This document shows positions 52,927-60,145 of a stretch of 64,000 bases of DNA, one piece after another. The DNA is from Schaalia sp. HMT-172. GTDB taxonomy: Bacteria; Actinomycetota; Actinomycetes; Actinomycetales; Actinomycetaceae. The number at the start of each line of letters is the position of its first letter. The stretch's first letter is position 1. A program made the position numbers and the translations under genes. Under the pieces are notes generated by a model. It was not told the DNA's origin, did not search any database, and worked only from the letters and a program-made list of their open reading frames with translations. Location of the stretch: contig NZ_CP130058.1 in assembly GCF_030644365.1 (NCBI RefSeq), forward strand, positions 2,418,001 to 2,482,000, written 5' to 3'.

Positions 52927-53928
52927 CTAGTGTGCGTTGCGGCGGGCGCGCATGACCTGGAGCGCGGAGACGCCGGTTCCCACGATGATGAGCAGGCCCA
53001 GGGCGAAGCCCTGCCAGAACGTTGGGATTCCCATGAGGATCATGGAGTTTTGGACGATGACGATGAGCAGCGTGCCGAGCATGACGCCGGTGAGGGAGCC
53101 CTTGCCGCCGGTGATGGCGGTGCCGCCCAGGACGACGGCTGCGATGACCATCATTTCCATGCCGAGCAGGTTGGTGGGGTGCATCTGTCCCATGGAGCAG
53201 GTGCGGACCATGCCGGCCAGGGCGGCGATGACGCCGACGAGGACGTAGAGCCAGAACTTGGTGGCGCGCACCTTGAAGCCGACGCGGGCGGCGGCGGACT
53301 CGTCGCCGCCGATGGCGAAGAGGGCGCGCCCGAACATCGTGTATCGGGTGATGAAGAAGGCGACCGCGACGACCGCGACGAGGATCAGGAAGGACACGGG
53401 CATGGAGGACTGCAGGCCGGAGCTTTCGTTGCGGGCGACGAACAGGGACGACAATCCGAAGGCGCGCATAGATTCGGGAATCGTGTTGATCTGCACGGAT
53501 TTGAGTGCGCCCTGCATGACGCCGTTGAAGACGTTGGCGGTGCCCAGGGTGATGATCAGCGTGGGCACGGTCAGCCGGGAGGTGAAGATGCCGTTGAAGG
53601 CGCCCAGGATGGCTCCGAGGGCGGCGGCGATCAGGAACGGCACGATGACGGGCCCGTTCCATCCGTTGTCGACGAGCATCTTCGTGGTCATGTAGACCGC
53701 AAGGGAGGCCAGCGCGGGGAAGGACACGTCGATGCCGCCGGAGACGAGGACCAGGTGGGCGGCGACGGCGAAGAGTCCGGGAACCACCATCGCGCCGGCC
53801 AGGTCGACGAGGTTGTTGGCCGTGTAGAACTGTCCGGAGCGCGCCTGGATGACGAGGGTGAGCGCGGCGATGACCAGGAACACCCAGAATTCGTTGGCGC
53901 GCAGGACTTTCGTGATGAGTCGGGGCAT
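52927..53928 (-). CDS. Sugar ABC transporter permease (RbsC-like) 1
   Basis: 333 residues, BPD_transp_2 family. LVLVSGGIDVSFPALASLAVY and FAIGGDESAARVGFKVRATKFW followed by MEMMVIAAVVLGGTAITGGKGSLTGVMLGTLLI are the conserved blocks. The start overlaps the ATPase stop by one base, so the two are translationally coupled. Confidence 0.9.
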   Translation of the reverse strand: MPRLITKVLRANEFWVFLVIAALTLVIQARSGQFYTANNLVDLAGAMVVPGLFAVAAHLVLVSGGIDVSFPALASLAVYMTTKMLVDNGWNGPVIVPFLIAAALGAILGAFNGIFTSRLTVPTLIITLGTANVFNGVMQGALKSVQINTIPESMRAFGLSSLFVARNESSGLQSSMPVSFLILVAVVAVAFFITRYTMFGRALFAIGGDESAAARVGFKVRATKFWLYVLVGVIAALAGMVRTCSMGQMHPTNLLGMEMMVIAAVVLGGTAITGGKGSLTGVMLGTLLIVIVQNSMILMGIPTFWQGFALGLLIIVGTGVSALQVMRARRNAH

Positions 53929-55454
53929 TAGTTTTCTCCCCCTTCAGTGGACGAGGCCGGGGCGTGGTCCTCGGACAGGAGCCGTGTCAGTTCGGCTTCG
54001 GTGAGGTTGTCGGGGCTCATGGGCTCGCTCAGGTGTCCGGCGCGCATGATGGCGATTGTCGAGCAGTTGGTGAGTACTTCGGCGATGTCGTCGGAGATGA
54101 TGATGACTCCCATGCCTTGGGAGGCGAGTTCGCGCAGGATGGAGTGGATCGTGAATTTGGAGCCGATGTCGACGCCGACGGTGGGGCCGTTGAGGATGAG
54201 GACGGAGGGTTTGGTGGCGAGCCACTTGGCCAACACGACCTTTTGCTGGTTGCCGCCCGAGAGGGTGTTGACGGCGTTGGCGGGGTCGGGTGTGACGACG
54301 TCGAGGCGTTTCACCCACTTTTTTTCTTCGGCGCGGATGGCTTTCTTGTCGATGAATCCCAGGGCTTTGGTGAAGGATTCCATCTCGGAGATCGTGATGT
54401 TTTCGCCGATCGAGCGCGAGAGAAACAGGCCTTCGGTGAGGCGGTCTTCGGGCACGTAGGCGATGCCGGCTTCGATCGCGTCGCGCACGCCGTGCAGGGT
54501 CACGTCCTGGCCTGCGACGCGGATGCGACCGGAGTCGAGGGGCAGCATCCCGAAGAGGGACATGGCCAGCTCGGTGCGTCCGGAACCCAGCAGGCCGGTG
54601 ATGCCGAGGATTTCGCCGGGCCGCACGCTCAGGGAGGCGTCGGCGAAAGCGCCGGCAACGGTTGCGCCTTCGACCTGGAGGACCGGGGCCTCGTCGATGT
54701 CTCCTCTCTGGTAGCGTTCCTCCGCGAAGTCGCGCCCCGTCATGTGGCGGGCGAAGCTGGCTCGGTCGAGCTTTTCTTTCGGGCAGGTGATGACCTTGTG
54801 GCCGCTGCGCAGGATCGTGAAGCGCTCCGCGATTTCGAAGACTTCTTCGAGCTTGTGGGACACGAAGAGGATCGCGATGCCGCGCGATTGGAGGTCGGCG
54901 ACGATGTCGAAGAGGGCGCGCACTTCTTTCTTGGTGAGGGCGGTCGTGGGCTCGTCCATGATGATGAGCTTCGCGTCGCCCATGAGGGCGCGGCTGATGG
55001 CGACGAGCTGCTTGTCGGCGACGGATAGGTTGCCGACAAGTTCGTCGAGGTCCACGTCGAAGCCGATCTTCGCTACGGCCTCGCGCGCGACCTCACGCAT
55101 GCGGGAACGGTTCACCAGGCGACGCCCGGCCGCGACTTCGCTGCCCAGCGCGATGTTCTCCATGACGGAGAGGTTGGGGAAGATGGAGAAGTCCTGGTAG
55201 ATGACGCGCACGCCCGCGTCGATGGCAGCGGACGGCGTCAGGCGCGTGAAGTCGCGACCGTCAATCGAGACCGTCCCGTGTTCGGGGGTGTGCACCCCGG
55301 AGATCACCTTGATGAGGGTGGATTTGCCCGACCCGTTTTCGCCGGCCAGGCAGTGGATTTCTCCGGGCGCGATCTCCAGGTCGATGTCGACCAGGGCTCG
55401 CACGCCTGCGAAGGATTTGCTGACGTGTCGTACCGCCAGCACTGGGGTGTCCAT
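53928..55454 (-). CDS. Sugar ABC transporter ATPase (RbsA/MglA-like), two domains
   Basis: 508 residues with two ABC domains. The first has GENGSGKST, a signature NLSVADKQLVAISRAL and LIIMDEPTTALT. The second has a degenerate Walker A (GLLGSGRTELAMSLFG), a good signature (NTLSGGNQQKVVLAKWLA) and a Walker B reading VLILNGPTVGVDIG, where the usual Asp-Glu is Asn-Gly. Hydrolysis therefore probably occurs at one composite site only. Second gene of the operon after the binding protein. Confidence 0.92.
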   Translation of the reverse strand: MDTPVLAVRHVSKSFAGVRALVDIDLEIAPGEIHCLAGENGSGKSTLIKVISGVHTPEHGTVSIDGRDFTRLTPSAAIDAGVRVIYQDFSIFPNLSVMENIALGSEVAAGRRLVNRSRMREVAREAVAKIGFDVDLDELVGNLSVADKQLVAISRALMGDAKLIIMDEPTTALTKKEVRALFDIVADLQSRGIAILFVSHKLEEVFEIAERFTILRSGHKVITCPKEKLDRASFARHMTGRDFAEERYQRGDIDEAPVLQVEGATVAGAFADASLSVRPGEILGITGLLGSGRTELAMSLFGMLPLDSGRIRVAGQDVTLHGVRDAIEAGIAYVPEDRLTEGLFLSRSIGENITISEMESFTKALGFIDKKAIRAEEKKWVKRLDVVTPDPANAVNTLSGGNQQKVVLAKWLATKPSVLILNGPTVGVDIGSKFTIHSILRELASQGMGVIIISDDIAEVLTNCSTIAIMRAGHLSEPMSPDNLTEAELTRLLSEDHAPASSTEGGEN

Positions 55455-55558
55455 GTGGTGTCCTTTCCAACGTATCCCGCCGCCCGGGGGACGCCCTCAC
55501 GCGCGCGGTCGCGTGACGCGAGGGGGCGCGCGCGTCACTGCGTGCGCGGGGTGGCCCG

Positions 55559-55598
55559 GCCACGGCCTCGTCATTGGAGTGGGTGACGAGGCCGTGGC
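55559..55598 (-). terminator. Perfect inverted pair of GACGAGGCCGTGGC words
   Basis: Two exact copies of the dispersed 14-mer face each other across 12 bp, giving a 14-bp stem. It sits between the binding-protein and ATPase genes, where a partial terminator or RNA-stabilising hairpin would raise binding-protein levels over the rest of the operon. Confidence 0.7.
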
Positions 55599-55626
55599 AC
55601 CCGGGTGGTCGTCGCCTGAGAGCGGG

Positions 55627-56673
55627 TCAGAAGCCGAGGGAGTCGACGTTGTCCTTGGTGATCTTGAGCCAGCCGGTGCCCTCGAGGACCTTGGTGGAGC
55701 CGGGCGAGAAGTGCATGCTTTCGTAGCCTTCGACGCCCAGGTTCACACCGTCTTCGATCTTTTCACCGTTGAGGATCTTCGTGGCCAAGGAGGCCATCGC
55801 GTAGCCGGCGTTCGCGGGATCCCACAGGGTCAGGGTGGACACGGATCCGTCCTTGAGGATTTGCGCGTTGGCGGCGGGCATGCCGGTGCCGGCGGTGAAG
55901 ACCTTGCCTTTCAGGCCGAGTTCGTCGATGGCGCGGGCGGTGCCGGGCGCGTCGAAGGAGGAGGTACCGAGGATGCCCTTGACTTCGGGGTACTTCTTGA
56001 GGACTTCCTTGGCGGTCTGGTAGGCGGTTTCACCGTTGTCTTGGGATTCGACGCGGGGCTCGGCTTCGAGCAGCGTCATGTTGGGGTATTTCTCCTTTTG
56101 GTGGGCGACGGCGCCGTCTGCCCATTCGTTGTGGGAGGCGTTGGTGACGTGGCCGACCATGGTGGTGTAGACGCCTTCTTCACCCATGGCTTCGGCGAGG
56201 TTGTCCATGATGAACGCGCCGTATTCCGTGTTGTTGAAGGCTTCGATGTCGTACATCGTGTTTTGCTGGGAGGCGCCCTCGTGGGTGACGACGACGATGC
56301 CTGCGTCCATGGCTTGCTTGAGGACAGGTTCGATGGCGCCGGGGTCGACGGGGACGACGCAGATGGCGTCGACACCTTGGGCGATGAGGTCTTGGATGAC
56401 TTGAGCCTGCATGGTGGCGTCGGTTTCGGCGGGGCCCTTCTGGAAGACGTTCATGCCCGTGTCAGCGGCGTACTTGTTGACGCCGGTTTCCATGCGGACA
56501 AACCAGGGGTTGGTGGCGTCCTTGGGGACGACGGCGATCGTGTAGTTGCCGTCTCCGCCGCCGGTCTTGGTGCCAGATGCGGATTGGGAGGCGTCGTCCA
56601 TCGTGCAGGCGCCGAGTGCGAGGGCGCATGCGGACACGGTGACGAGCGTTGTTGCTGCGAGGCGGGACTTCAT
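55627..56673 (-). CDS. Sugar ABC transporter substrate-binding lipoprotein
   Basis: 348 residues from the ATG at 56673 with GAGGAG six bases upstream; longer in-frame reading upstream lacks a signal. The lipobox is LALGACT. TIAVVPKDATNPWFVRMETGVNKYAADTGMNVFQKGP and QVIQDLIAQGVDAICVVPVDPGAIEPVLKQAMDAGIVVVTHEG are periplasmic-binding-protein family 4 (RbsB/LsrB/RhaS-like) motifs. The ligand cannot be set; AI-2-, rhamnose- and ribose-type proteins all share this pattern. First gene of the operon. Confidence 0.9.
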   Translation of the reverse strand: MKSRLAATTLVTVSACALALGACTMDDASQSASGTKTGGGDGNYTIAVVPKDATNPWFVRMETGVNKYAADTGMNVFQKGPAETDATMQAQVIQDLIAQGVDAICVVPVDPGAIEPVLKQAMDAGIVVVTHEGASQQNTMYDIEAFNNTEYGAFIMDNLAEAMGEEGVYTTMVGHVTNASHNEWADGAVAHQKEKYPNMTLLEAEPRVESQDNGETAYQTAKEVLKKYPEVKGILGTSSFDAPGTARAIDELGLKGKVFTAGTGMPAANAQILKDGSVSTLTLWDPANAGYAMASLATKILNGEKIEDGVNLGVEGYESMHFSPGSTKVLEGTGWLKITKDNVDSLGF

Positions 56674-57107
56674 CGGAACTCCTCTGGGTGTGGTCAACAT
56701 CGGTGTTGGGGTTGTGGTTGTGCGTGCGGCGGCTCCGCTGGGGTGCGGCGGCGCGTGGGGTGGCTGTGCTTCCTTGCTGGCCACTCCCGCGGTGTCGCTT
56801 GTGCGGTGCTGCTGCGTGCCGGGCGTTCCCGTCCTTGGGGTCGCGTCGGCGTGCCCCAATCCTAGGACACGCGGGTGGCGGCGTTCACTGTTCGGGTCCG
56901 TGTGGGACGAGGCCGTGGCGGGTTTTTGGGGTGTGGTTGCGGCGGTTTTGGGCTGATTTGTCAGACGTATGGCGTCATAGTCCTCACCAAATTGAGATGA
57001 ACTGAATCCACTGAGTGCGGTCCAGCACTCGCAGAGCAAACCCTCTGCACACCCGTTCAGTGATTCGTATCATATGTGCACGTCTGAGCGGCGACCACGC
57101 TGACGCG
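56674..57107. other. Upstream region of the sugar operon, no gene seen
   Basis: About 430 bp. It has an exact 14-mer word at 56906-56919 and a T-rich patch (56920-56960) that could contain the operon promoter. No convincing repressor palindrome was found. Confidence 0.5.
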
Positions 57108-57142
57108 GGAGGATGTGCAGGGCGTGGGCGTGCACATCCTCC
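57108..57142 (-). terminator. Hairpin after small membrane-protein gene
   Basis: GGAGGATGTGCA pairs with TGCACATCCTCC (12 bp) around an 11-base loop, 17 bp beyond the stop at 57159. Confidence 0.7.
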
Positions 57143-57158
57143 ACCAGCACACTAACGA

Positions 57159-57671
57159 CTAGCTCTGCTTGACGGCTTCGACGACCTCGTTCCACTCTCG
57201 TTCACTGAGACCCCTCTGGCGTGCCACCATGAAGGCTGCCCTTTGATGCTCCTTCCGATCCACCTCGAGTTCGCTTGGGTTCTTTACCTTGCCATATGCG
57301 CCTGCCCCCGACAGAAGAGCTGCGGCCATGGGGATCACTAGCGTGAGATTCATGCTCAACTCGAGTTTCGACCCTTCTGCGGGGCTGAAGACGATCTCCT
57401 TGAGAGACGGCTGCCCAAACAACCAATACATGGCGACAGTAATGCCACAACACAGGAGGCACACCATCGCTGCGATTGCTGATGTCTTGAGTCTTGACTT
57501 CCGCTCCTTCGACACAATCGAACTGGCCAACAGATACTCTTCGCCGAGTTCAGGCAGCGTCAGGGACGCCAATGTCCGTGTTCCGTTGATCTGATTGAGC
57601 GTTCCGTTTAGGTCGCCACCGAACTGAGCGATCTGATTGCCATCTCCCTTGTTGGTGAATTTCTGAGACAT
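57159..57671 (-). CDS. Small membrane protein with two helices, unknown
   Basis: 170 residues from the ATG at 57671, with GAGGAGGG nine bases upstream; upstream in-frame codons have no ribosome site. The N-terminus (FTNKGDGNQIAQFGGDLNGTLNQINGTRTLASLTLPELGEEYLLASSI) is polar; two membrane helices follow (IAAMVCLLCCGITVAMYWLF, LTLVIPMAAALLSGAGAYG), then a basic/acidic tail. Asn/Gly repeats like GDGNQI...GGDLNG resemble short repeats seen in small defence-linked membrane proteins, but I cannot name a family. GC is lower than in core genes. Confidence 0.7.
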   Translation of the reverse strand: MSQKFTNKGDGNQIAQFGGDLNGTLNQINGTRTLASLTLPELGEEYLLASSIVSKERKSRLKTSAIAAMVCLLCCGITVAMYWLFGQPSLKEIVFSPAEGSKLELSMNLTLVIPMAAALLSGAGAYGKVKNPSELEVDRKEHQRAAFMVARQRGLSEREWNEVVEAVKQS

Positions 57672-57695
57672 CCTGTTCCCTCCTCTGGGCCACAC

Positions 57696-57716
57696 TGTCG
57701 ACCACCGTGGTCGACA
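57696..57716. promoter_or_regulatory. 21-bp palindrome upstream of small membrane-protein gene
   Basis: TGTCGACCAC and GTGGTCGACA form a perfect 10-bp inverted repeat around a single C, 25 bp before the start at 57671. The size fits an operator for a dimeric repressor. Confidence 0.5.
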
Positions 57717-57986
57717 AGCGACACCGTAAGGAGGGGCATGCTCATCTGCGTCCGCCCCAACCAGCAAGGCTCGGAAATGACCACCGCTGCGCGTGCAGTC
57801 GCCAAATCGATACGCCACCAATAGGACCGAAACATGCACAGATCAGCCTCCAACATAAGACGCATGAGCACATCGCTCTCACATCAATCGAACAGCAAGT
57901 CATCCTGTTTGGGAACTCTAGCTTCGTCAACAGAGTGGTGGCCTGGTCTGGTTTTGTGGACCGGGTGTCGTGAGGGTTGTTGGTTG

Positions 57987-58808
57987 TTATTGGTTGTGTT
58001 GTGCCCATTGGCGCGCGTACTGGTTGGGTGAGAGCCAGCCCAGCGCGCTGTGGGGGTGCTCTTCATTCTAGCGGCGCGACTAGGCGGCGATCAGGGTGCG
58101 GGCATGGTCGAGCCCATCGAACATGTTGTCTTCCAAGAGTTCATCACGCATGCGGTTGTGTAAGGACTCCACGAGCCCGCCCAGCCAAGGCTGGCCCGGT
58201 GGGATGAATGCTTGGAGCGTGTCGTGCTCGCTGGCCCAGCGCCCCACGGCTGCGGCGATGAATTCAGGCCCGTTATCGGCCCTTAGCACCTGGGGTGCTC
58301 CATGTGCCAGGACAGCCAGGTCAAGCATTTCGATCACGTCGGCGGCTCCCATGCGCCGCTCGACGCGGAAAGCCAGGTGCTGGCGCGTGAACTCATCAAT
58401 GACGTTACAGACCTTAAAGACACGCCCCTTCCAATCCGAATCAAACTGGAAATCAATGGCCCACACCTGCCCAGGAGCACTAGCCCTGACCAGGCGCTGT
58501 AGGCGCGGCGCGGTGCGGGGCTTGTGGGCTTTGCGCGGGCACACGCGAAGCCCCTCGGTGCGCCACAAGCGCCGGAACGTATCACGGCCCACGACAATGC
58601 CCTCGCTCTTGGCCCGCGCCCAGGCGCGTTGATAGCCCCAGCGTCGATGCGTGGCGGCAAAATCGTTCATCCACTGGCGCACAGGCCCATGATCACGCAG
58701 CGTTTTCGCCCCGCCCGCCGCGCGGGTGCGGCAATACGCTGACCGGGACAGCCCGGCAACGCGGCATGCAAGACGCTGAGAAAACCCCTGACCAACCAGG
58801 TAGCTCAC
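57987..58808 (-). pseudogene. IS3-family OrfB with two amber codons near the end
   Basis: Reads to 58080, then TAG where Trp is expected, three codons later a second TAG where an aromatic residue is expected, and the same frame continues NEEHPHSALGWLSPNQYARQW to a stop at 57987. The DDE core is present (AIDFQFDSD, RADNGPEF, GLVESLHNRMRDELL). About 30 C-terminal residues are cut off. Confidence 0.85.
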
Positions 58809-58831
58809 AGCTTCATGCCTGCGCGCCGGGC

Positions 58832-59119
58832 TTAGAAGTTTCCCTCCGCGAGCTCTCGCAGCGCTGCCTTTTCCAGCTCGGCTTGGCCTAGCAACTGTTT
58901 GAGGCGCGCGTTTTGCTCGCGCAACTCACGCAGTTCCTTGGCCTCACTACGACTCATCGACCCATAACGCTGGCGCCACCGGCACAACGTCGCCTCGCTG
59001 ATACCCAGCACGCGGCAGGCCTGGGCCGTACTCATGCCCTCACCTCGCAACGCCTCGGCCTTCTCCAGCTTCACGACAATCTGCTCAAGCGTGTGCTTCG
59101 AGAACTTCCTCATGGTCAT
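58832..59119 (-). CDS. IS3-family OrfA
   Basis: 95 residues: HTH (TAQACRVLGISEATLCRWRQRYG) and zipper helix (EAKELRELREQNARLKQLLGQAELEKAALREL). Intact; the OrfB frame begins 24 bp after its stop, with the usual frameshift zone between them. Confidence 0.9.
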   Translation of the reverse strand: MTMRKFSKHTLEQIVVKLEKAEALRGEGMSTAQACRVLGISEATLCRWRQRYGSMSRSEAKELRELREQNARLKQLLGQAELEKAALRELAEGNF

Positions 59120-59164
59120 CCATTCTGCCCGGCCACAAACAGCCGGGACTACTCAGAACAACCC

Positions 59165-59915
59165 TCTCAAAACAAACGGTCCAAAAACCCAGAATCCTCC
59201 ACGGCGGCATGCGCAAGGCAGAGATCGAACGTCTCAACGAGCAGATCCGAGCACACAAGGCACACATCCTTGCCTGGGAGAATCCGTCTACCTAGACGAA
59301 GACACCTACAACCACGCACTGGAAGTCCACGGCACAGTTCAGTGCCTGGAACCCCTGATCAAGACATACGACGAGAAGAACATTCTCAAGAAAGAAAAAG
59401 ACCAGCTCCTCGAGACCCTGCACACCAAGATGATCGGCTCGATCGCTGCTGATTCCAACGCTGAGATGAACCGAGTCAACGCTGAGTTGTATCCCGATGG
59501 CAGCCGCAAGGTGTGCCCATAGTTCCAGTTCCAGATCAACGGGCAAGGCATCAATTACAAGTTCGACCACTGCGGCAATCGAGGCTCAGGAGCCAAGTCC
59601 CGGCACCTGGCGATCTTCGATGTCGCAATGCTCCGCCACACGCCGCTGCTGTTCCTCATCCACGACTCAGCGATCATCAAACTCGTCGGACACGCACCCG
59701 TTCGCGCGCTGCTAGGCGCATACATGCGTGCGGCGGAACTCACAAGCGCTGCAGAAGAGCCCAAGCAGGTATTCTTCTCATTCGATGCGACAAAGGCGTA
59801 TGGTCGGCAAGCCGAGGAACTCGTCGAAGCGACGCGCGTCATCCACCTCGGCGACGGCCCTGAAGCCCTCTACGGCTTCACCTGGAACACAGAGACCACC
59901 GAGGAAGGTAACTAA
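59165..59915 (+). pseudogene. C-terminal remnant of a DUF2326 SMC-like ATPase
   Basis: The frame YLDEDTYNHALEVHGTVQCLEPLIKTYDEKNILKKEKDQLLETLHTKM...NAELYPDGSRKVCP meets a TAG at 59520-59522 and continues in the same frame FQFQINGQGINYKFDHCGNRGSGAKSRHLAIFDVAMLRHTPLLFLIHDSAIIKLVG...QVFFSFDATKAYGRQAEELVEATRVIHLG...LYGFTWN. This is the DUF2326 C-terminal domain of coiled-coil ATPases, some of which belong to ABC three-component conflict systems. The upstream coiled coil is in another frame (EIERLNEQIRAHKAHI at 59209), and the N-terminal ATPase half was removed by the IS. It is 3 bp before the regulator gene. Confidence 0.8.
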
Positions 59916-59917
59916 CC

Positions 59918-60145
59918 ATGCGTATCACCTTCAAACCGCTGTGGAAACTCCGCATTGGCCGCGACATGACCCGCGAAAACCTCCGCCGAGCTGCAGGACT
60001 ATCCCCAGCAACCATCGTCAAGCTCGGTAAAGACGGCAACGTCACCACCAACGTACTGCTGTGGATCTGCCAAACTCTGCAGTACAATCTTGAAGATATC
60101 ATTGAAGTAGTGCCAGAAACAGCAAATAAGGAAATGCCAGCATGA
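59918..60145 (+). CDS. XRE/Cro-type regulator of the type I R-M operon
   Basis: 75 residues, a single helix-turn-helix domain of the short YozG/HTH_26 type: LWKLRIGRDMTRENLRRAAGLSPATIVKLGKDGNVTTNVLLWICQTLQYNLEDIIEVV. It overlaps the hsdM start by four bases (ATGA), so it is the first gene of the operon and probably controls R-M expression, as C proteins do in other systems. Confidence 0.85.
   Translation: MRITFKPLWKLRIGRDMTRENLRRAAGLSPATIVKLGKDGNVTTNVLLWICQTLQYNLEDIIEVVPETANKEMPA

Larger units (their letters stand above)
2021..56919. repeat. Dispersed GACGAGGCCGKGGC 14-mer family (scattered sites)
   Basis: Exact copies start at 2021, 6355, 14816, 20216, 25244, 27012, 30719, 31934, 35250, 39599, 53950, 55585 and 56906 on plus, and at 19647, 24446, 39341, 43731 and 55559 on minus. 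One-mismatch copies occur near 1845, 5893, 9947, 13831, 21658, 28818, 30757, 43764 and 47677. They occupy both intergenic and coding DNA in at least three codon phases. This entry marks the family, not a continuous feature. Confidence 0.8.
57944..59151 (-). mobile_element. IS3-family element with decayed OrfB
   Basis: About 1.2 kb. Ends TGGTCTGGTTTTGTGGACCGGG and, in reverse from the right, TAGTCCCGGCTGTTTGTGGCCGGG (about three-quarters identical) are the likely inverted repeats. No target duplication is visible. It truncated the DUF2326-type gene to its right. Confidence 0.8.
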
